DNA of 64,000 nt from Shewanella hanedai (lineage in GTDB: Bacteria; Pseudomonadota; Gammaproteobacteria; Enterobacterales; Shewanellaceae), in assembly GCF_007197645.1 (NCBI RefSeq), contig NZ_VKGK01000019.1, forward strand, positions 1-64,000, given 5' to 3'. Below are positions 18,676-28,465 of this stretch, one piece after another. Position numbers and translations under genes: made by a program. Below the pieces are notes generated by a model. The model had not been told where the DNA came from and did not search any database. It saw nothing but the letters and a program-made list of their open reading frames with translations. Positions within the stretch are counted from its first letter, which is position 1. Every line of letters begins with the position of its first letter.

Positions 18676-19389
18676 CTATCCGCGACATATGGAGCGACCG
18701 CCATCGACTTTAATCGAAGTTCCTGTGACAAAGTGATTACTCATGATGAAATCTATGGTCTGAAACACGGGGTGAAAGCCCGCTTCGAAAGGCAGCAGGG
18801 TTCCTTTAAGCACCTGTTCTTTTTGCTCTTGTGTATGATCAGGTAGGAACTGCAGTGGTCCCGGCATAATAGAGTTACAACGAATACCTGGAGCAAACTT
18901 TTTAGCGAAAGAGCGAGTTAGGTTCTCCAAACCGGCTTTGGTTGAGCAATAGAGTGAGCGTTCTGGCATTGGGTTTTCGGCGTAAATATCGGTCATGTTC
19001 ACCAAGACGCCAGGGTTTTCCTCATCAAACATGTACCGCTTTAGCTCATGAGTGAGCAGATTCGGAAACAGCATGTGAACTTGAAATAAAGCGATAAACT
19101 TGGTTTCAATATCTTGGCTATTGTCAGGATCTTGCTCGAAGACTGAAGCGTTATTGACGAGCAGATCGATACGTTCAACCTTTGCGCTGATAGCGCTAAC
19201 CGCTTGTTCGACGCCATGCTTATCGTAGCTATCAATTTGAACCGGATGAAAGTGTGGTGAATCGATGGAAGTAAACTCATTGGGTTGGCTACGAGAAATG
19301 GCAAATACCCTGTCACCTTTAGCAATAAACTGTTCGGCTAAATAGAGGCCTAATCGACGACTCGCTCCGGTGATCACTATCGTTTTCAT
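18676..19389 (-). CDS. folM: Short-chain dehydrogenase, FolM-like dihydromonapterin reductase
   Basis: A 237-residue Rossmann SDR with the NADPH motif TGASRRLGLYLA (Arg-rich as in pteridine reductases), NNAS and the catalytic YCSTK. The C-terminal part (NSIMPGPLQFLPDHTQEQKEQ..., FVTGTSIKVDGGR) follows E. coli FolM, which makes tetrahydromonapterin, a cofactor of some phenylalanine hydroxylases. No folX or phhA lies nearby, so the assignment rests on sequence only; a general SDR is the alternative. Confidence 0.75.
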   Translation of the reverse strand: MKTIVITGASRRLGLYLAEQFIAKGDRVFAISRSQPNEFTSIDSPHFHPVQIDSYDKHGVEQAVSAISAKVERIDLLVNNASVFEQDPDNSQDIETKFIALFQVHMLFPNLLTHELKRYMFDEENPGVLVNMTDIYAENPMPERSLYCSTKAGLENLTRSFAKKFAPGIRCNSIMPGPLQFLPDHTQEQKEQVLKGTLLPFEAGFHPVFQTIDFIMSNHFVTGTSIKVDGGRSICRG

Positions 19390-19541
19390 TTTATTCTCGT
19401 TTAATTTTTAACGTGTAAGTAGTTAATTTACCATAGCTTAGACGTGAAGAAGAGGGGGAAAGCTTAAGTTAATTTCAAGTCAGGAATATTGAGTATTAGA
19501 CCTAAAGTTAGTCAACTGCAATTTGGCTAGTTGAGGGGATT

Positions 19542-19807
19542 ATACCAATCAGTATAAAGATTTGCTCGCTCAGCGAGAGTTTAGCGCTCCTGAGTCAAGG
19601 CAACGAGTGAAGAGCATAGTTATTCTACGGTTAAGCTCGTTAACACAGGATCAGAAGCGCTAAAATTCGCCTGTAAGGAGTGTTTTTGGCTGCCTATTTC
19701 TGCGTTGAATGAATTCACAAGGGAACAACCATTATCTCATTCATTCGCCTTGAATTAGTTTGCCAAAAAACACTCTGAGTAGATCAACTTCTTATACTGA
19801 TTGGTAT
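19542..19807. repeat. MITE-like repeat, copy 2 (266 bp)
   Basis: Same element as at 15952, with ends ATACCAATCAGTATAAAGA and TTATACTGATTGGTAT and the internal arms TTTAGCGCTCCTGA / TCAGAAGCGCTAAA. Its right end abuts the Omp85-family gene: the last base of that gene's TAA is the first base of the element on the minus strand. Confidence 0.9.
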
Positions 19808-21438
19808 TAAAATCGATTTCTTACTTGGAAGCGCCATTCCCACTTATTGACTTCGACTCCCGTGGTAAAGGGCATACTGATATCAATATGAGCGACGTTG
19901 CCATAGCTGGATCGAGAGGAATAAATTCGAGCGCCAACGCCGACGCTACCTATGGGGTCTGATACCTCATTCCCCTCATCTTGGCCACCTGTTGCTTGAC
20001 CTACGTCCACAAACGCGGCCCAACCGAGTTCGGCAAATTGATACAGATTAATATTAGGGTAGTTACGCAGTTCAGCGGTAAATAACCATTGATTGTCGCC
20101 ATGTTGATAATCGTTCGGGTAGCCACGAATACCAGTGTCATCGCCCAAGGCGAAAGTTCTATCAAGATAGTTATTCTTAGAAGTGCTCAATCGGGTTTTG
20201 ACATAAGCAGTCCATTTAGGATTGATTTGATAGAAGTACTCTGCCATGGCATTTACTTTATAAAAGTCCTTTTGCTGTGTGGCGAATACCCCTGTTCCAT
20301 CGAACGATAACAACACCAAGTCATCATTGCTTAAATAGCCTCGGGTTGTCTTCCAGTTAATATGATAGCCAACCGATGAGTTGTTTACATCTTGGGTTTC
20401 CAATCCAAATTTAAGGTAATGATGCCAGCCCAAATTAAAGTCTTCGTTGTAGTTAATTAAATGAACATTGTTAAGCACTTTATAGTCATCTTGCAGGTAT
20501 TCGTAGGCAACCCAAGGGTAGAGAAAATCTCGGTCTTGGGGGAGTGTTGTATTAGGGTACTGTTCAATATTGGCAAATTCACTTTTGTCACGGGTCACCC
20601 CTGTGATGAGGCGAGTGCGTGAGTTGGTGGTGTTATTGATACGCCAACCATATTGAAGATTGAAATAATCTTGAGTATGTTCAAATTCATTGATATCCAT
20701 ACCATTCTGTCTAATCGTATCGGTCCTCATATCATCAAGATAGCGGATACTGTACATATTGGTGGTATCTAACGAGTAGAAGGGTTTATCAAATTGGAAT
20801 TGAATCGCCTGACCATCACTATTGTCGTGAAAACTGGCCGCGATGGTCGAGTGTTCTACCAAGTTGTCTAGTGGTGCTTTCACCGCAAATTTGTAGCCAG
20901 TTCTGTCATTACTGGATTTATATTTGATGCGTGTTCGTATACCTAACCCGAGCAGGTTGTCTTCTTTGAGCCCGATAGAGAATTTACTGTCTCCGCCACT
21001 GCGTCCTAAACTCACTGTTGGTAATAGCGACCAATTATCCCAAGTTTCTACTAATACAACTTCGCCCTCTTCGGGGACATCTGCATCGGGATCACGCTCA
21101 GTAAAACTGATTTTTGCATCACGAATGTAAGGCTCATATCTTAGAATTCGCTGGGCTTCATCAATATCTTTTTGGCTCACGCCATCTTGTTCGGTAAAGG
21201 TGAGCTTATTTAAAATGGTAGATTCTTGGGTATTGATATGAAGGTAATTTGCCCAGTGATGAAGGAAAAAACTGTCAGGATCTGATTCATCGAAGATAGG
21301 GTGACTCACGACAACGATTTTATGTAGTGGCTTTTTCTCTGTTAACGCATCTGTTTTATCCGTGACTTCTTCGGCCATACTCATTTGAGAAGCAAAGAGG
21401 CAAATACTGATAGAAACTAGATACGTCTTGTATGTCAC
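19807..21438 (-). CDS. Omp85/BamA-TamA family outer-membrane protein
   Basis: The 543-residue protein has a signal peptide (cleavage after SMA), one POTRA-like domain (about 55-140, GVSQKDIDEAQRILRYEPYIRDAKISF) and a 16-strand-type surface-antigen barrel ending in the outer-membrane signature FQVRNRF. The barrel holds the RGYP motif (DDTGIRGYPNDY) expected in strand/loop 6 of the superfamily. One POTRA instead of three or five sets it apart from BamA and TamA, so its cargo is unknown. It probably inserts or exports a protein or lipid at the outer membrane. Confidence 0.87.
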   Translation of the reverse strand: MTYKTYLVSISICLFASQMSMAEEVTDKTDALTEKKPLHKIVVVSHPIFDESDPDSFFLHHWANYLHINTQESTILNKLTFTEQDGVSQKDIDEAQRILRYEPYIRDAKISFTERDPDADVPEEGEVVLVETWDNWSLLPTVSLGRSGGDSKFSIGLKEDNLLGLGIRTRIKYKSSNDRTGYKFAVKAPLDNLVEHSTIAASFHDNSDGQAIQFQFDKPFYSLDTTNMYSIRYLDDMRTDTIRQNGMDINEFEHTQDYFNLQYGWRINNTTNSRTRLITGVTRDKSEFANIEQYPNTTLPQDRDFLYPWVAYEYLQDDYKVLNNVHLINYNEDFNLGWHHYLKFGLETQDVNNSSVGYHINWKTTRGYLSNDDLVLLSFDGTGVFATQQKDFYKVNAMAEYFYQINPKWTAYVKTRLSTSKNNYLDRTFALGDDTGIRGYPNDYQHGDNQWLFTAELRNYPNINLYQFAELGWAAFVDVGQATGGQDEGNEVSDPIGSVGVGARIYSSRSSYGNVAHIDISMPFTTGVEVNKWEWRFQVRNRF

Positions 21439-21641
21439 GTCAGATACACCCCATTTGATTAAGTTTGTATTTTACTGTGAGAACTAAACAATGTGATCAC
21501 AACTTAATAACACACCTAGGAGAGGGCTTAGTCAAGCAAGAAATGAAAATAACTTTATGATTTAATTTAAGCAAAGTGAAATATCGCAGCAAATAAATTC
21601 ATTACTGCGATGGGTTTCTTTCACGTTAGTTGGATTGGAAA

Positions 21642-22862
21642 CTAGAGTGTTCTTCTAGGGGGGACTGCGACGTTAGCGAAGATTAATCCTGCAATGAGAG
21701 ACATAAATATCAGGAATATCTGGCTACCAATATGAGATTGGTTAAGCATGCTTTCACCTAGAATAAGGGTGTTGAGCCCAATGTAGGTTTTACTGCCCGG
21801 AACGAGAATTACGATGCCTTGCAGCAGGGCGATAGAAGCAGGGGCTTTCATCCATCGAGCAAACAGGTTCGAATAGACACCCACGGCGAAAGCACCAAAG
21901 AAAATTCCGATAGAATCGCCTAAATACAGCCCGCCTAACATCGATGAACAAAAAGCGACAATACCCGCTAGTACACCCCAAGGGGCGTCTTTCATGCGTG
22001 CTTTAAAGATAATGACCAGCGCCAAAGATAAGATGGGTACAGCAGACCACACAGCGAGGTTGGGCAAGGGGTCTGGTTCAAAGTAGATCGCTTCACCGAA
22101 AATGGCGGTTCCCACCACCATGCCAAAAATTGCACCAAAATAGAGCTTAAACAGCTGCATGCAGGCATCCATGATACGTGCGGTGCCGGAAATCAGATCT
22201 CTGGCGGCCAGTTCTGCTAAGCCCAAAGTGAGCGCCAATCCAGGGATAAAGATAATGATGCCGGACAAAATGACCACTGGTAGGTTGATGCTAGGATCGA
22301 CCTGTGCAATACCACAGGTGATAATGGCGCATAATATTGCTGCAAGCGGTTCGAGGGTTTCGGCCAAGCGTTTGGAACGCTCAGCGCGGTAAACAAGGCC
22401 GTATACCATGAAACCTAATAGTGCTGACCAAAAGACATCGTTCCAGCTAGTCCCCATCAACATTGCGAACGCACCCGCTGAGCTTCCAAACGCCAATAAA
22501 GTTAATAATGGGCCGTAGGGTGTGGGTTTGTTGGCAATCTCGTCGAGTCGCTCTAATGCCTCGTTAAGAGTCCTCTTTCCTGACACTAACTCTTCAACCA
22601 GTTCATCGGTTCTTGCCAGTGAGCCTAAATCGAGTTCACCGGGCTTTACCCTAGCGACATGGTTATATTCTTGCTCATCGTTACGTTGAAGTACGAAAGT
22701 CATGGCGGTTGGGGATATTAAAAAATAGCCCTCTAAACCTAAGAAATGAGAGACGGCTTGAAGGTGTGCTTCGAGACGATAAGCTGGGGTGCCAAACTTA
22801 TGAAGATACTTACCTAACTTAATGATAAATTTGTGTTTCTCTAGGAATTCTTGATTGTCCAC
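21642..22862 (-). CDS. Threonine/serine exporter family protein (ThrE)
   Basis: This inner-membrane protein of about 406 residues joins the two halves that are separate in E. coli as YjjP and YjjB. The N-terminal soluble part (KHKFIIKLGKYLHKFGTPAYRLEAHL) and the first helix bundle correspond to YjjP; the C-terminal bundle (ending SLIAGLIFANVAVPPRR) to YjjB. ThrE proteins export threonine/serine; YjjPB exports succinate, so the substrate is open. I prefer the GTG at 22862 with GGA 8 bases upstream over a TTG two codons earlier. Confidence 0.88.
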   Translation of the reverse strand: MDNQEFLEKHKFIIKLGKYLHKFGTPAYRLEAHLQAVSHFLGLEGYFLISPTAMTFVLQRNDEQEYNHVARVKPGELDLGSLARTDELVEELVSGKRTLNEALERLDEIANKPTPYGPLLTLLAFGSSAGAFAMLMGTSWNDVFWSALLGFMVYGLVYRAERSKRLAETLEPLAAILCAIITCGIAQVDPSINLPVVILSGIIIFIPGLALTLGLAELAARDLISGTARIMDACMQLFKLYFGAIFGMVVGTAIFGEAIYFEPDPLPNLAVWSAVPILSLALVIIFKARMKDAPWGVLAGIVAFCSSMLGGLYLGDSIGIFFGAFAVGVYSNLFARWMKAPASIALLQGIVILVPGSKTYIGLNTLILGESMLNQSHIGSQIFLIFMSLIAGLIFANVAVPPRRTL

Positions 22863-23031
22863 TAGCAAGGTCCAGTCTGATTAAAATGAGTGCCAAGGAT
22901 TGGTAAGTATAAAACGAGCGCATAGTAACCTAGTTTGTGTTGAAAAGGTTAATCAGATGGAAAATATTTACTTCCAAGAGATAACTTGTCATCTTGGCAT
23001 TAACGTTATTAATCATTAATTAGGAAGATGT

Positions 23032-23433
23032 ATGCCAGTTGCTATATCCGGGCTCTATATCAGTATCACAGCCATCTTAGTCATAGTCTTTGCGATGCGA
23101 GTGGTCAAGTTACGCCGCAAATATAAAATTGGTATTGGTAGCGCCGATAATAAAGAGCTGAGAATTGCCGGTCGGGTGCATGCGAATTTAATTGAGAATG
23201 CCCCGATAGCCATGACTTTGTTGCTGGTGGCAGAACTCAATGGGTTAAATTCAATCCTCTTACACTTGTTAGGTTTAGTGTGGATTGTGGCGCGAATATT
23301 ACATGCTATCGGATTAACCCAAGGGGATGGCGGCTATCATTTAGGTCGATTTTGGGGCGGGTTATTAAGTTGGTTGATGATCTTAACACTGGCGGGCATC
23401 AATCTTGGGTATTTTATCGCTAGCTTGCTATAG
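23032..23433 (+). CDS. MAPEG family membrane protein
   Basis: A 133-residue integral membrane protein with four predicted helices. The segment GSADNKELRIAGRVHANLIENAPIAMTLLLVAELNG carries the MAPEG signature (Glu-Arg/His-Asn around the second helix). MAPEG proteins conjugate glutathione to lipophilic compounds or act in eicosanoid metabolism; bacterial relatives such as YecN have no assigned substrate. AGGAAG precedes the ATG. Confidence 0.88.
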   Translation: MPVAISGLYISITAILVIVFAMRVVKLRRKYKIGIGSADNKELRIAGRVHANLIENAPIAMTLLLVAELNGLNSILLHLLGLVWIVARILHAIGLTQGDGGYHLGRFWGGLLSWLMILTLAGINLGYFIASLL

Positions 23434-23452
23434 GACTTTAGCCCCTAAAGTC
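23434..23452. other. Hairpin after the MAPEG gene
   Basis: GACTTTAG-CCC-CTAAAGTC is a perfect 8 bp inverted repeat directly after the stop codon, followed by a second pair TAAGGG/CCCTTA spanning 23456-23505. No T run follows, so it may stabilise the mRNA end rather than terminate. Confidence 0.5.
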
Positions 23453-23701
23453 AGTAAGGGTAAACATCCATACTGATTTTAGGGCTACTAGTCGTAAGCC
23501 CTTACTTCGATCTGAAATTAGGTCGGTTGGTTGTTTTTTGTTCGACTTTTAGCCCGTTCTCCTGCTATACTCCGCGTCCCATTTATCTGTGGCATGAGAG
23601 TGAGTGTTTAATTATTACTTTCCATTTTTCCAGTCCAGATAATGCAGTGGGCGCAAATGTTGGTATTATTTTTCATGTTTGATAGTTAGGCTGTAAAACT
23701 C

Positions 23702-26008
23702 ATGCAAGTTGAATCTACGTTATTTACCTATCCCAAGTATCGCTCTGAATTGCAGCGACCGGCACCATTTTTGCCTATGTCTCGTAAAGAGATGGATAAA
23801 TTAGGTTGGGATAGTTGCGACATTATTATCGTCACAGGTGACGCTTACGTGGATCATCCCAGCTTTGGTATGGCCGTTATCGGTCGTATGCTTGAGGCTC
23901 AAGGTTTTAGAGTCGGTATCATCTCTCAGCCTGACTGGTCTAATAAAAATGACTTTATGAAGTTAGGTAAACCCAATCTCTATTTTGGTGTGACAGCTGG
24001 CAACATGGATTCGATGATTAACCGTTATACGGCTGAGCGTCGTATGCGTCATGATGATGCCTATACTGCAGGTAATATTGGTGGCAAACGCCCCGATCGC
24101 ACGGTGACTGTCTATACCCAGAGATGTAAAGAGGCCTTTAAGCAGGTACCTGTGATCATCGGTGGCATCGAAGCAAGTCTGCGTCGTATTGCCCATTACG
24201 ATTATTGGTCCGATAAAATTCGCCGCAGCGTCATTTTAGATGCCAAAGCCGATATCCTGGTTTACGGTAATGCCGAGCGCCCTCTGGTTGAGCTTTCACA
24301 TCGTCTTGCTGCTGGTGAGCCGATAACCGAACTGCATAATATTCGTGGAACCACAGTGATCCGCAAAGAACCTATGCCGGGTTGGAAAGGCATGGATTCA
24401 CGCAAAATTGATCAACTGCATAAGATCGATCCTATTCCGCATCCTTATGGTGCCGATGACGTCGGCTGTAAGAATTTATCTGGTCCATCAGATGTAAAAA
24501 TCTTTGATAACGATGCCCCGAAGGCGATCAGCGTACAACCGGCGAGACCTAAGCCATGGGAGAACACTTACGTGTTGCTGCCAAGCTTTGAGAAGGTGTC
24601 GGAAGATAAATATCTTTATGCTCATGCCTCTCGTATTTTGCATCAAGAGCAGAATCCAGGTTGTGCTAGAGCCCTATTTCAGAGACATGCTGAGCGTGCC
24701 ATTTGGGTTAATCCGCCCGCATGGCCTTTGTCTACCGAAGAGATGGACGGTGTGTTTGGCTTACCCTATGCGCGCGTGCCTCACCCTTCATACGGTAAAG
24801 AGGTTATTCCTGCTTACGACATGATTAAGACGTCGATCAATATCATGCGTGGTTGTTTCGGTGGTTGTTCATTCTGCTCCATCACCGAGCATGAAGGCCG
24901 AATTATTCAGAGTCGTTCGCAAGAATCTATTGTGAACGAGATTAAAGATATTCAAGAAAAGGTGCCTGGCTTTACCGGTGTTATCTCAGATCTCGGTGGG
25001 CCGACGGCCAACATGTATCACTTAGGCTGTAAGAGTGAGAAGGCAGAAAAAACCTGTCGTCGTATTTCTTGTATCTTCCCCGATATCTGTGGCCATATGG
25101 ACACCGACCACCAACCTACGATTGATCTCTACCGAGCTGCTCGTGAAGTGCCTGGCATTAAGAAAATCTTAATCGCATCGGGTGTGCGTTACGATCTCGC
25201 ATCGGAAGATCCTCGCTATGTGAAAGAGCTGGCGACCCATCATGTGGGCGGTTATTTGAAGATAGCGCCTGAGCATACCGAAGAGGGCCCGCTGAATAAG
25301 ATGATGAAGCCGGGCATGGGCAGCTACGATAAATTTAAAGAGCTTTTTGATAAGTACTCCAAAGAAGCGGGTAAGAAACAATATCTTATTCCTTACTTTA
25401 TCTCGGCTCATCCAGGTACGACCAACGAAGATATGGTTAACCTGGCTTTATGGCTCAAGGGTGAGAAGTTTAAACTAGATCAGGTGCAGAATTTCTATCC
25501 ATCGCCAATGGCGAATGCGACGACAATTTATCACACTGAACTTAACTCGCTTAAAAACGTAAAACACACCAGTGAAACCGTGACAGTGCCTAAGGGCGGA
25601 CGTCAACGTAAGCTGCATAAAGCGCTGTTGCGTTACCATGACCCAGCTGGCTGGCCAATGATCCGTGAAGCGCTCATCGAGATGGGTAAAGAGAAACTGA
25701 TAGGCGGCGGGCTTAATTGCTTAGTGCCAGCAGAGTCTCGTCAGGAGCGTGAAGCAAATCGTAATAAGGGTAAAGGCGGTAACAAGAGTTTATCTGCCAA
25801 TAAAGACCAAGGTGGTCAGAAAGCCTTAACGCGTTTCTCTGAAGATCAATTTGCTGATCGTAAGCCCAAGGGCAAAGGTGGTAAGCCGAGTTCAACGGCT
25901 AAATCGGGAGCTGGTAAAGCTGGTGGGCAGGGGAATTCCTCAGCGGCATCTAAGCAACGCCCGCCGAAGAAAAATGTTTGGGGAACGACACCTAAGCACC
26001 AGAGGTAG
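23702..26008 (+). CDS. ygiQ: YgiQ-family radical SAM protein
   Basis: A 768-residue radical SAM enzyme of the UPF0313/YgiQ group. An N-terminal DUF (about 1-350; [44 protein letters not shown]) precedes the iron-sulfur motif CFGGCSFC (about residue 385) and the TIM-barrel motifs ([35 protein letters not shown]). A Lys/Gly-rich low-complexity tail of about 75 residues, including [14 protein letters not shown], ends the protein and may bind RNA. The catalysed reaction is unknown. The gene stands alone and ends in a terminator. Confidence 0.93.
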   Translation: MQVESTLFTYPKYRSELQRPAPFLPMSRKEMDKLGWDSCDIIIVTGDAYVDHPSFGMAVIGRMLEAQGFRVGIISQPDWSNKNDFMKLGKPNLYFGVTAGNMDSMINRYTAERRMRHDDAYTAGNIGGKRPDRTVTVYTQRCKEAFKQVPVIIGGIEASLRRIAHYDYWSDKIRRSVILDAKADILVYGNAERPLVELSHRLAAGEPITELHNIRGTTVIRKEPMPGWKGMDSRKIDQLHKIDPIPHPYGADDVGCKNLSGPSDVKIFDNDAPKAISVQPARPKPWENTYVLLPSFEKVSEDKYLYAHASRILHQEQNPGCARALFQRHAERAIWVNPPAWPLSTEEMDGVFGLPYARVPHPSYGKEVIPAYDMIKTSINIMRGCFGGCSFCSITEHEGRIIQSRSQESIVNEIKDIQEKVPGFTGVISDLGGPTANMYHLGCKSEKAEKTCRRISCIFPDICGHMDTDHQPTIDLYRAAREVPGIKKILIASGVRYDLASEDPRYVKELATHHVGGYLKIAPEHTEEGPLNKMMKPGMGSYDKFKELFDKYSKEAGKKQYLIPYFISAHPGTTNEDMVNLALWLKGEKFKLDQVQNFYPSPMANATTIYHTELNSLKNVKHTSETVTVPKGGRQRKLHKALLRYHDPAGWPMIREALIEMGKEKLIGGGLNCLVPAESRQEREANRNKGKGGNKSLSANKDQGGQKALTRFSEDQFADRKPKGKGGKPSSTAKSGAGKAGGQGNSSAASKQRPPKKNVWGTTPKHQR

Positions 26009-26050
26009 TATCCAGTCAGAGCATTAAACTAGAACTGGCTAAATGAATAC

Positions 26051-26083
26051 AAAAAGGGGAATATCAATGATATTCCCCTTTTT
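26051..26083 (+). terminator. Terminator of ygiQ
   Basis: A 15 bp stem (AAAAAGGGGAATATC / GATATTCCCCTTTTT) with a 3-base loop. The ribosome binding site of the next gene (AAGGA) follows within 3 bases, so the next promoter must overlap or precede the hairpin. Confidence 0.9.
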
Positions 26084-26097
26084 TCAAGGAGTTTTCG

Positions 26098-26445
26098 ATG
26101 AATGATAATTCAGATAATGCGGCAACGGATGGTTATAGCGAAGATGGTTTCTGGCTTAAGGTGAAACAGTTTGCTAAAAAAGCGGGGCGAGAAGTTATCG
26201 ATAATGCGCTGTGTCTTTACTACGCAGCAAAAAGACCGGATACGCCAAAGTGGGCCAAGACGGTTATTTTTGGCGCGCTGGCCTACTTTATCTCTCCATT
26301 GGATGCGATACCTGATCTAACCCCCTTTGTGGGTTTTACCGATGACTTAGGTGCACTGGCTGCTGCTTTAGCGATGGTGTCGATGTATATCGATGACAAT
26401 GTTAAAAACCAAGCCGCTGAAAAAACAGCAACTTGGTTTGATTAA
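26098..26445 (+). CDS. DUF1232 (YkvA-like) membrane protein
   Basis: The 115-residue protein carries the DUF1232 core YFISPLDAIPDLTPFVGFTDDLGALAAAL, with the family pattern S-P-x-D-x-I-P-D-x-x-P and FxDD. One or two membrane helices are likely. Function is unknown. AAGGA lies 7 bases upstream of the ATG. Its TAA is directly followed by the opposite-strand stop of the next gene, so no space is left between them. Confidence 0.88.
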   Translation: MNDNSDNAATDGYSEDGFWLKVKQFAKKAGREVIDNALCLYYAAKRPDTPKWAKTVIFGALAYFISPLDAIPDLTPFVGFTDDLGALAAALAMVSMYIDDNVKNQAAEKTATWFD

Positions 26446-27387
26446 TTAGCTATTTTTATTCAACCACTCAGCGGTTGTAATTGCTTCAGCGCCACCAAAC
26501 GAAAGAGACAGTAGGTTGGCAGCAACAAGCTGTTCTCCGCTGAAGTCATGCTCACCGTAGCCCAATGTCGGTGCTGCGATGGCATCGCTAATGACTTCAC
26601 AGTGATAACCCTTATTGGTGGCACTGCGAGCAATCGTTTGTACACAGGCTTGGGCCATTGCGCCAACGATCACTAGCTTTTCAATCCCAAGCTCAACGAG
26701 TGTTTGCTCAAGGGAGGTGTCAATAAAGCTGTCTACTTGATGTTTGACGACTAGTGGCTCACTTTTCTGTGGTGCCACGCTCAACGCTATCTCAATACCG
26801 GGTGTGTTGTCGGTAAAGAATGCCGCGTTCTCATCTTCGAAAATATGCTGAATGTGGATAACCGGGAGCCCTTGTTCCCTAAAGTGAGTCAGCAGTGTTT
26901 TAGCTTGTTTAGTGGCTTCGTCTGTGTTGTCTAGTGGGAAGCGTCCGCCGGGGAAATAGTCATTTTGTAGATCAACCAATACCAGCGATGTGCGCATGTG
27001 TTGCTCAAGCGGTGCGGCTAATTGAGTCAAGACACTGAAATCATCCTCTGCTAAATACCACTGTCCGTCATCACTTAATGTCCAAAGCTCCTTACTGATA
27101 AAACCACTGGCAATATTCATCGACCAGTTGGCTGATAATATGGCTTGTTTATCGTTTAGTACTTTAATCTCGACATTACGGTAAACAAGTTGAGTTGGGC
27201 CACTTTTGGCAAACTCGCTCCAAAATGCGCCGATGGCATCTCTTCCATCGAAACGGCCAAATGGAGAAACCTGCATGTTTGCCTCAGGCAAATAGCGTTC
27301 GATACACGCTTGAACATTACCTAGGTTAAAGTTCGCTATCCATTCACGGCTTGCTTGCATCACTGACTGGCGTATTGACTGACTCAT
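26446..27387 (-). CDS. NTF2-like (SnoaL/DUF4440) domain fused to an isochorismatase-family cysteine hydrolase
   Basis: Two domains share this 313-residue protein. Residues 1-125 form an NTF2-like cone fold (REWIANFNLGNVQACIERYLPEA, VSPFGRFDGRDAIGAFW, YLAEDDFSVL). Residues 130-305 are an isochorismatase-like hydrolase with the triad Asp (LVDLQNDYF), Lys (VVKHQVDSF) and Cys (GAMAQACVQTIARSA). Substrates of this superfamily include isochorismate, nicotinamide and N-carbamoyl amides; nothing here decides. The divergent LysR gene 90 bp away is a likely regulator. Confidence 0.88.
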   Translation of the reverse strand: MSQSIRQSVMQASREWIANFNLGNVQACIERYLPEANMQVSPFGRFDGRDAIGAFWSEFAKSGPTQLVYRNVEIKVLNDKQAILSANWSMNIASGFISKELWTLSDDGQWYLAEDDFSVLTQLAAPLEQHMRTSLVLVDLQNDYFPGGRFPLDNTDEATKQAKTLLTHFREQGLPVIHIQHIFEDENAAFFTDNTPGIEIALSVAPQKSEPLVVKHQVDSFIDTSLEQTLVELGIEKLVIVGAMAQACVQTIARSATNKGYHCEVISDAIAAPTLGYGEHDFSGEQLVAANLLSLSFGGAEAITTAEWLNKNS

Positions 27388-27477
27388 GGTGTTACTCCTG
27401 ATTAATCGATTTGTTTTTCTATGCTAAGCAGTTTATTGTTATTTGATTCTTTAATAATTAACCAGAAAGTGAAATTA

Positions 27478-28392
27478 ATGTTCATAAAAAGTGAACAAAG
27501 GCGGCTTGCTTATCAAATGTTGGTATTTGATGAGGTGATTAAGAAAGGCTCCTTTACCGCAGCAGCCGAGTCTTTAGGTCACACCAAATCGGCAGTGAGC
27601 CAATACGTGAGTCAGCTAGAGGCTGATTTAGGCGTACGCCTTTTGAACCGCAGTACTCGCCAGTTAAACCTCACCGTGGTTGGGCAGCAGCTTGCAGAGC
27701 GAAGTGAGCAGCTACTCGACCTACTGATGACAACTATTGAAGAGGTTAAGTCCCATGAACTGGCGCCCGCAGGGCGTATTGCGATCACAGCTCCCCATGC
27801 TTTTGAATCGAGTTTAGTGACACCAATCGTGGCTCAGCTTTGTCATGAGTATCCGAAGTTAGTGCCGGAGCTTCTGTTTAGTGATGAGCGATTGGATTTG
27901 TTGCAAAACAACTTGGATTTAGCCATCTCAGTGGGGCAGCAAAAAGACAGCGCATATCACGCCATATTGATTGGTAAGCTCAGCAGTATTCTGGTGGCAT
28001 CACCAGCGTACTTAGCCAAAAACCGTGTTACCGATAAAGTGATTAACATGCAACATTTGGTCATTTTACCCTGGCAGCAGCAAGCTCTATTGGAGGGGCC
28101 TCATGGTGAAAATATGGTGTTTAGTAGTGATAAACTGCTGAAGGTGAATACCTCCATTAGTGCGATTAACAGCGTGAAGTGTGGTGCAGGCATTGGTCTT
28201 ACGCCCTCCATTTTTGTGCAGGACGATTTAGCATCAGGTCAATTGCAAAGAGTGCTGCCAGATTACCAAGGAGAGGTGAGGGATGTGTACGCTCTTCACT
28301 CTTACCAGCAGCAACTACCACTCGTGTTAAGGCGATTTGTGGATCGATTAAAGATGGCATTTGGCCGAGTGAGCAATCTAGGGGAGGGGTAA
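27478..28392 (+). CDS. LysR-family transcriptional regulator
   Basis: A 304-residue regulator with the N-terminal winged helix-turn-helix (FDEVIKKGSFTAAAESLGHTKSAVSQYVSQLEADLG) and a periplasmic-binding-like effector domain (about 95-300). I chose the ATG of MFIKSEQRRLAYQ; the earlier start has no ribosome binding site and no homology. It is transcribed away from the hydrolase fusion gene, the usual arrangement for a LysR regulator and its target. Confidence 0.9.
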   Translation: MFIKSEQRRLAYQMLVFDEVIKKGSFTAAAESLGHTKSAVSQYVSQLEADLGVRLLNRSTRQLNLTVVGQQLAERSEQLLDLLMTTIEEVKSHELAPAGRIAITAPHAFESSLVTPIVAQLCHEYPKLVPELLFSDERLDLLQNNLDLAISVGQQKDSAYHAILIGKLSSILVASPAYLAKNRVTDKVINMQHLVILPWQQQALLEGPHGENMVFSSDKLLKVNTSISAINSVKCGAGIGLTPSIFVQDDLASGQLQRVLPDYQGEVRDVYALHSYQQQLPLVLRRFVDRLKMAFGRVSNLGEG

Positions 28393-28465
28393 AAATATCT
28401 CCCAGAGCTTAAGTTAAAATTTATCTGCTTATGATAGGGTTAATCACAAATCATCGGAGATAATA

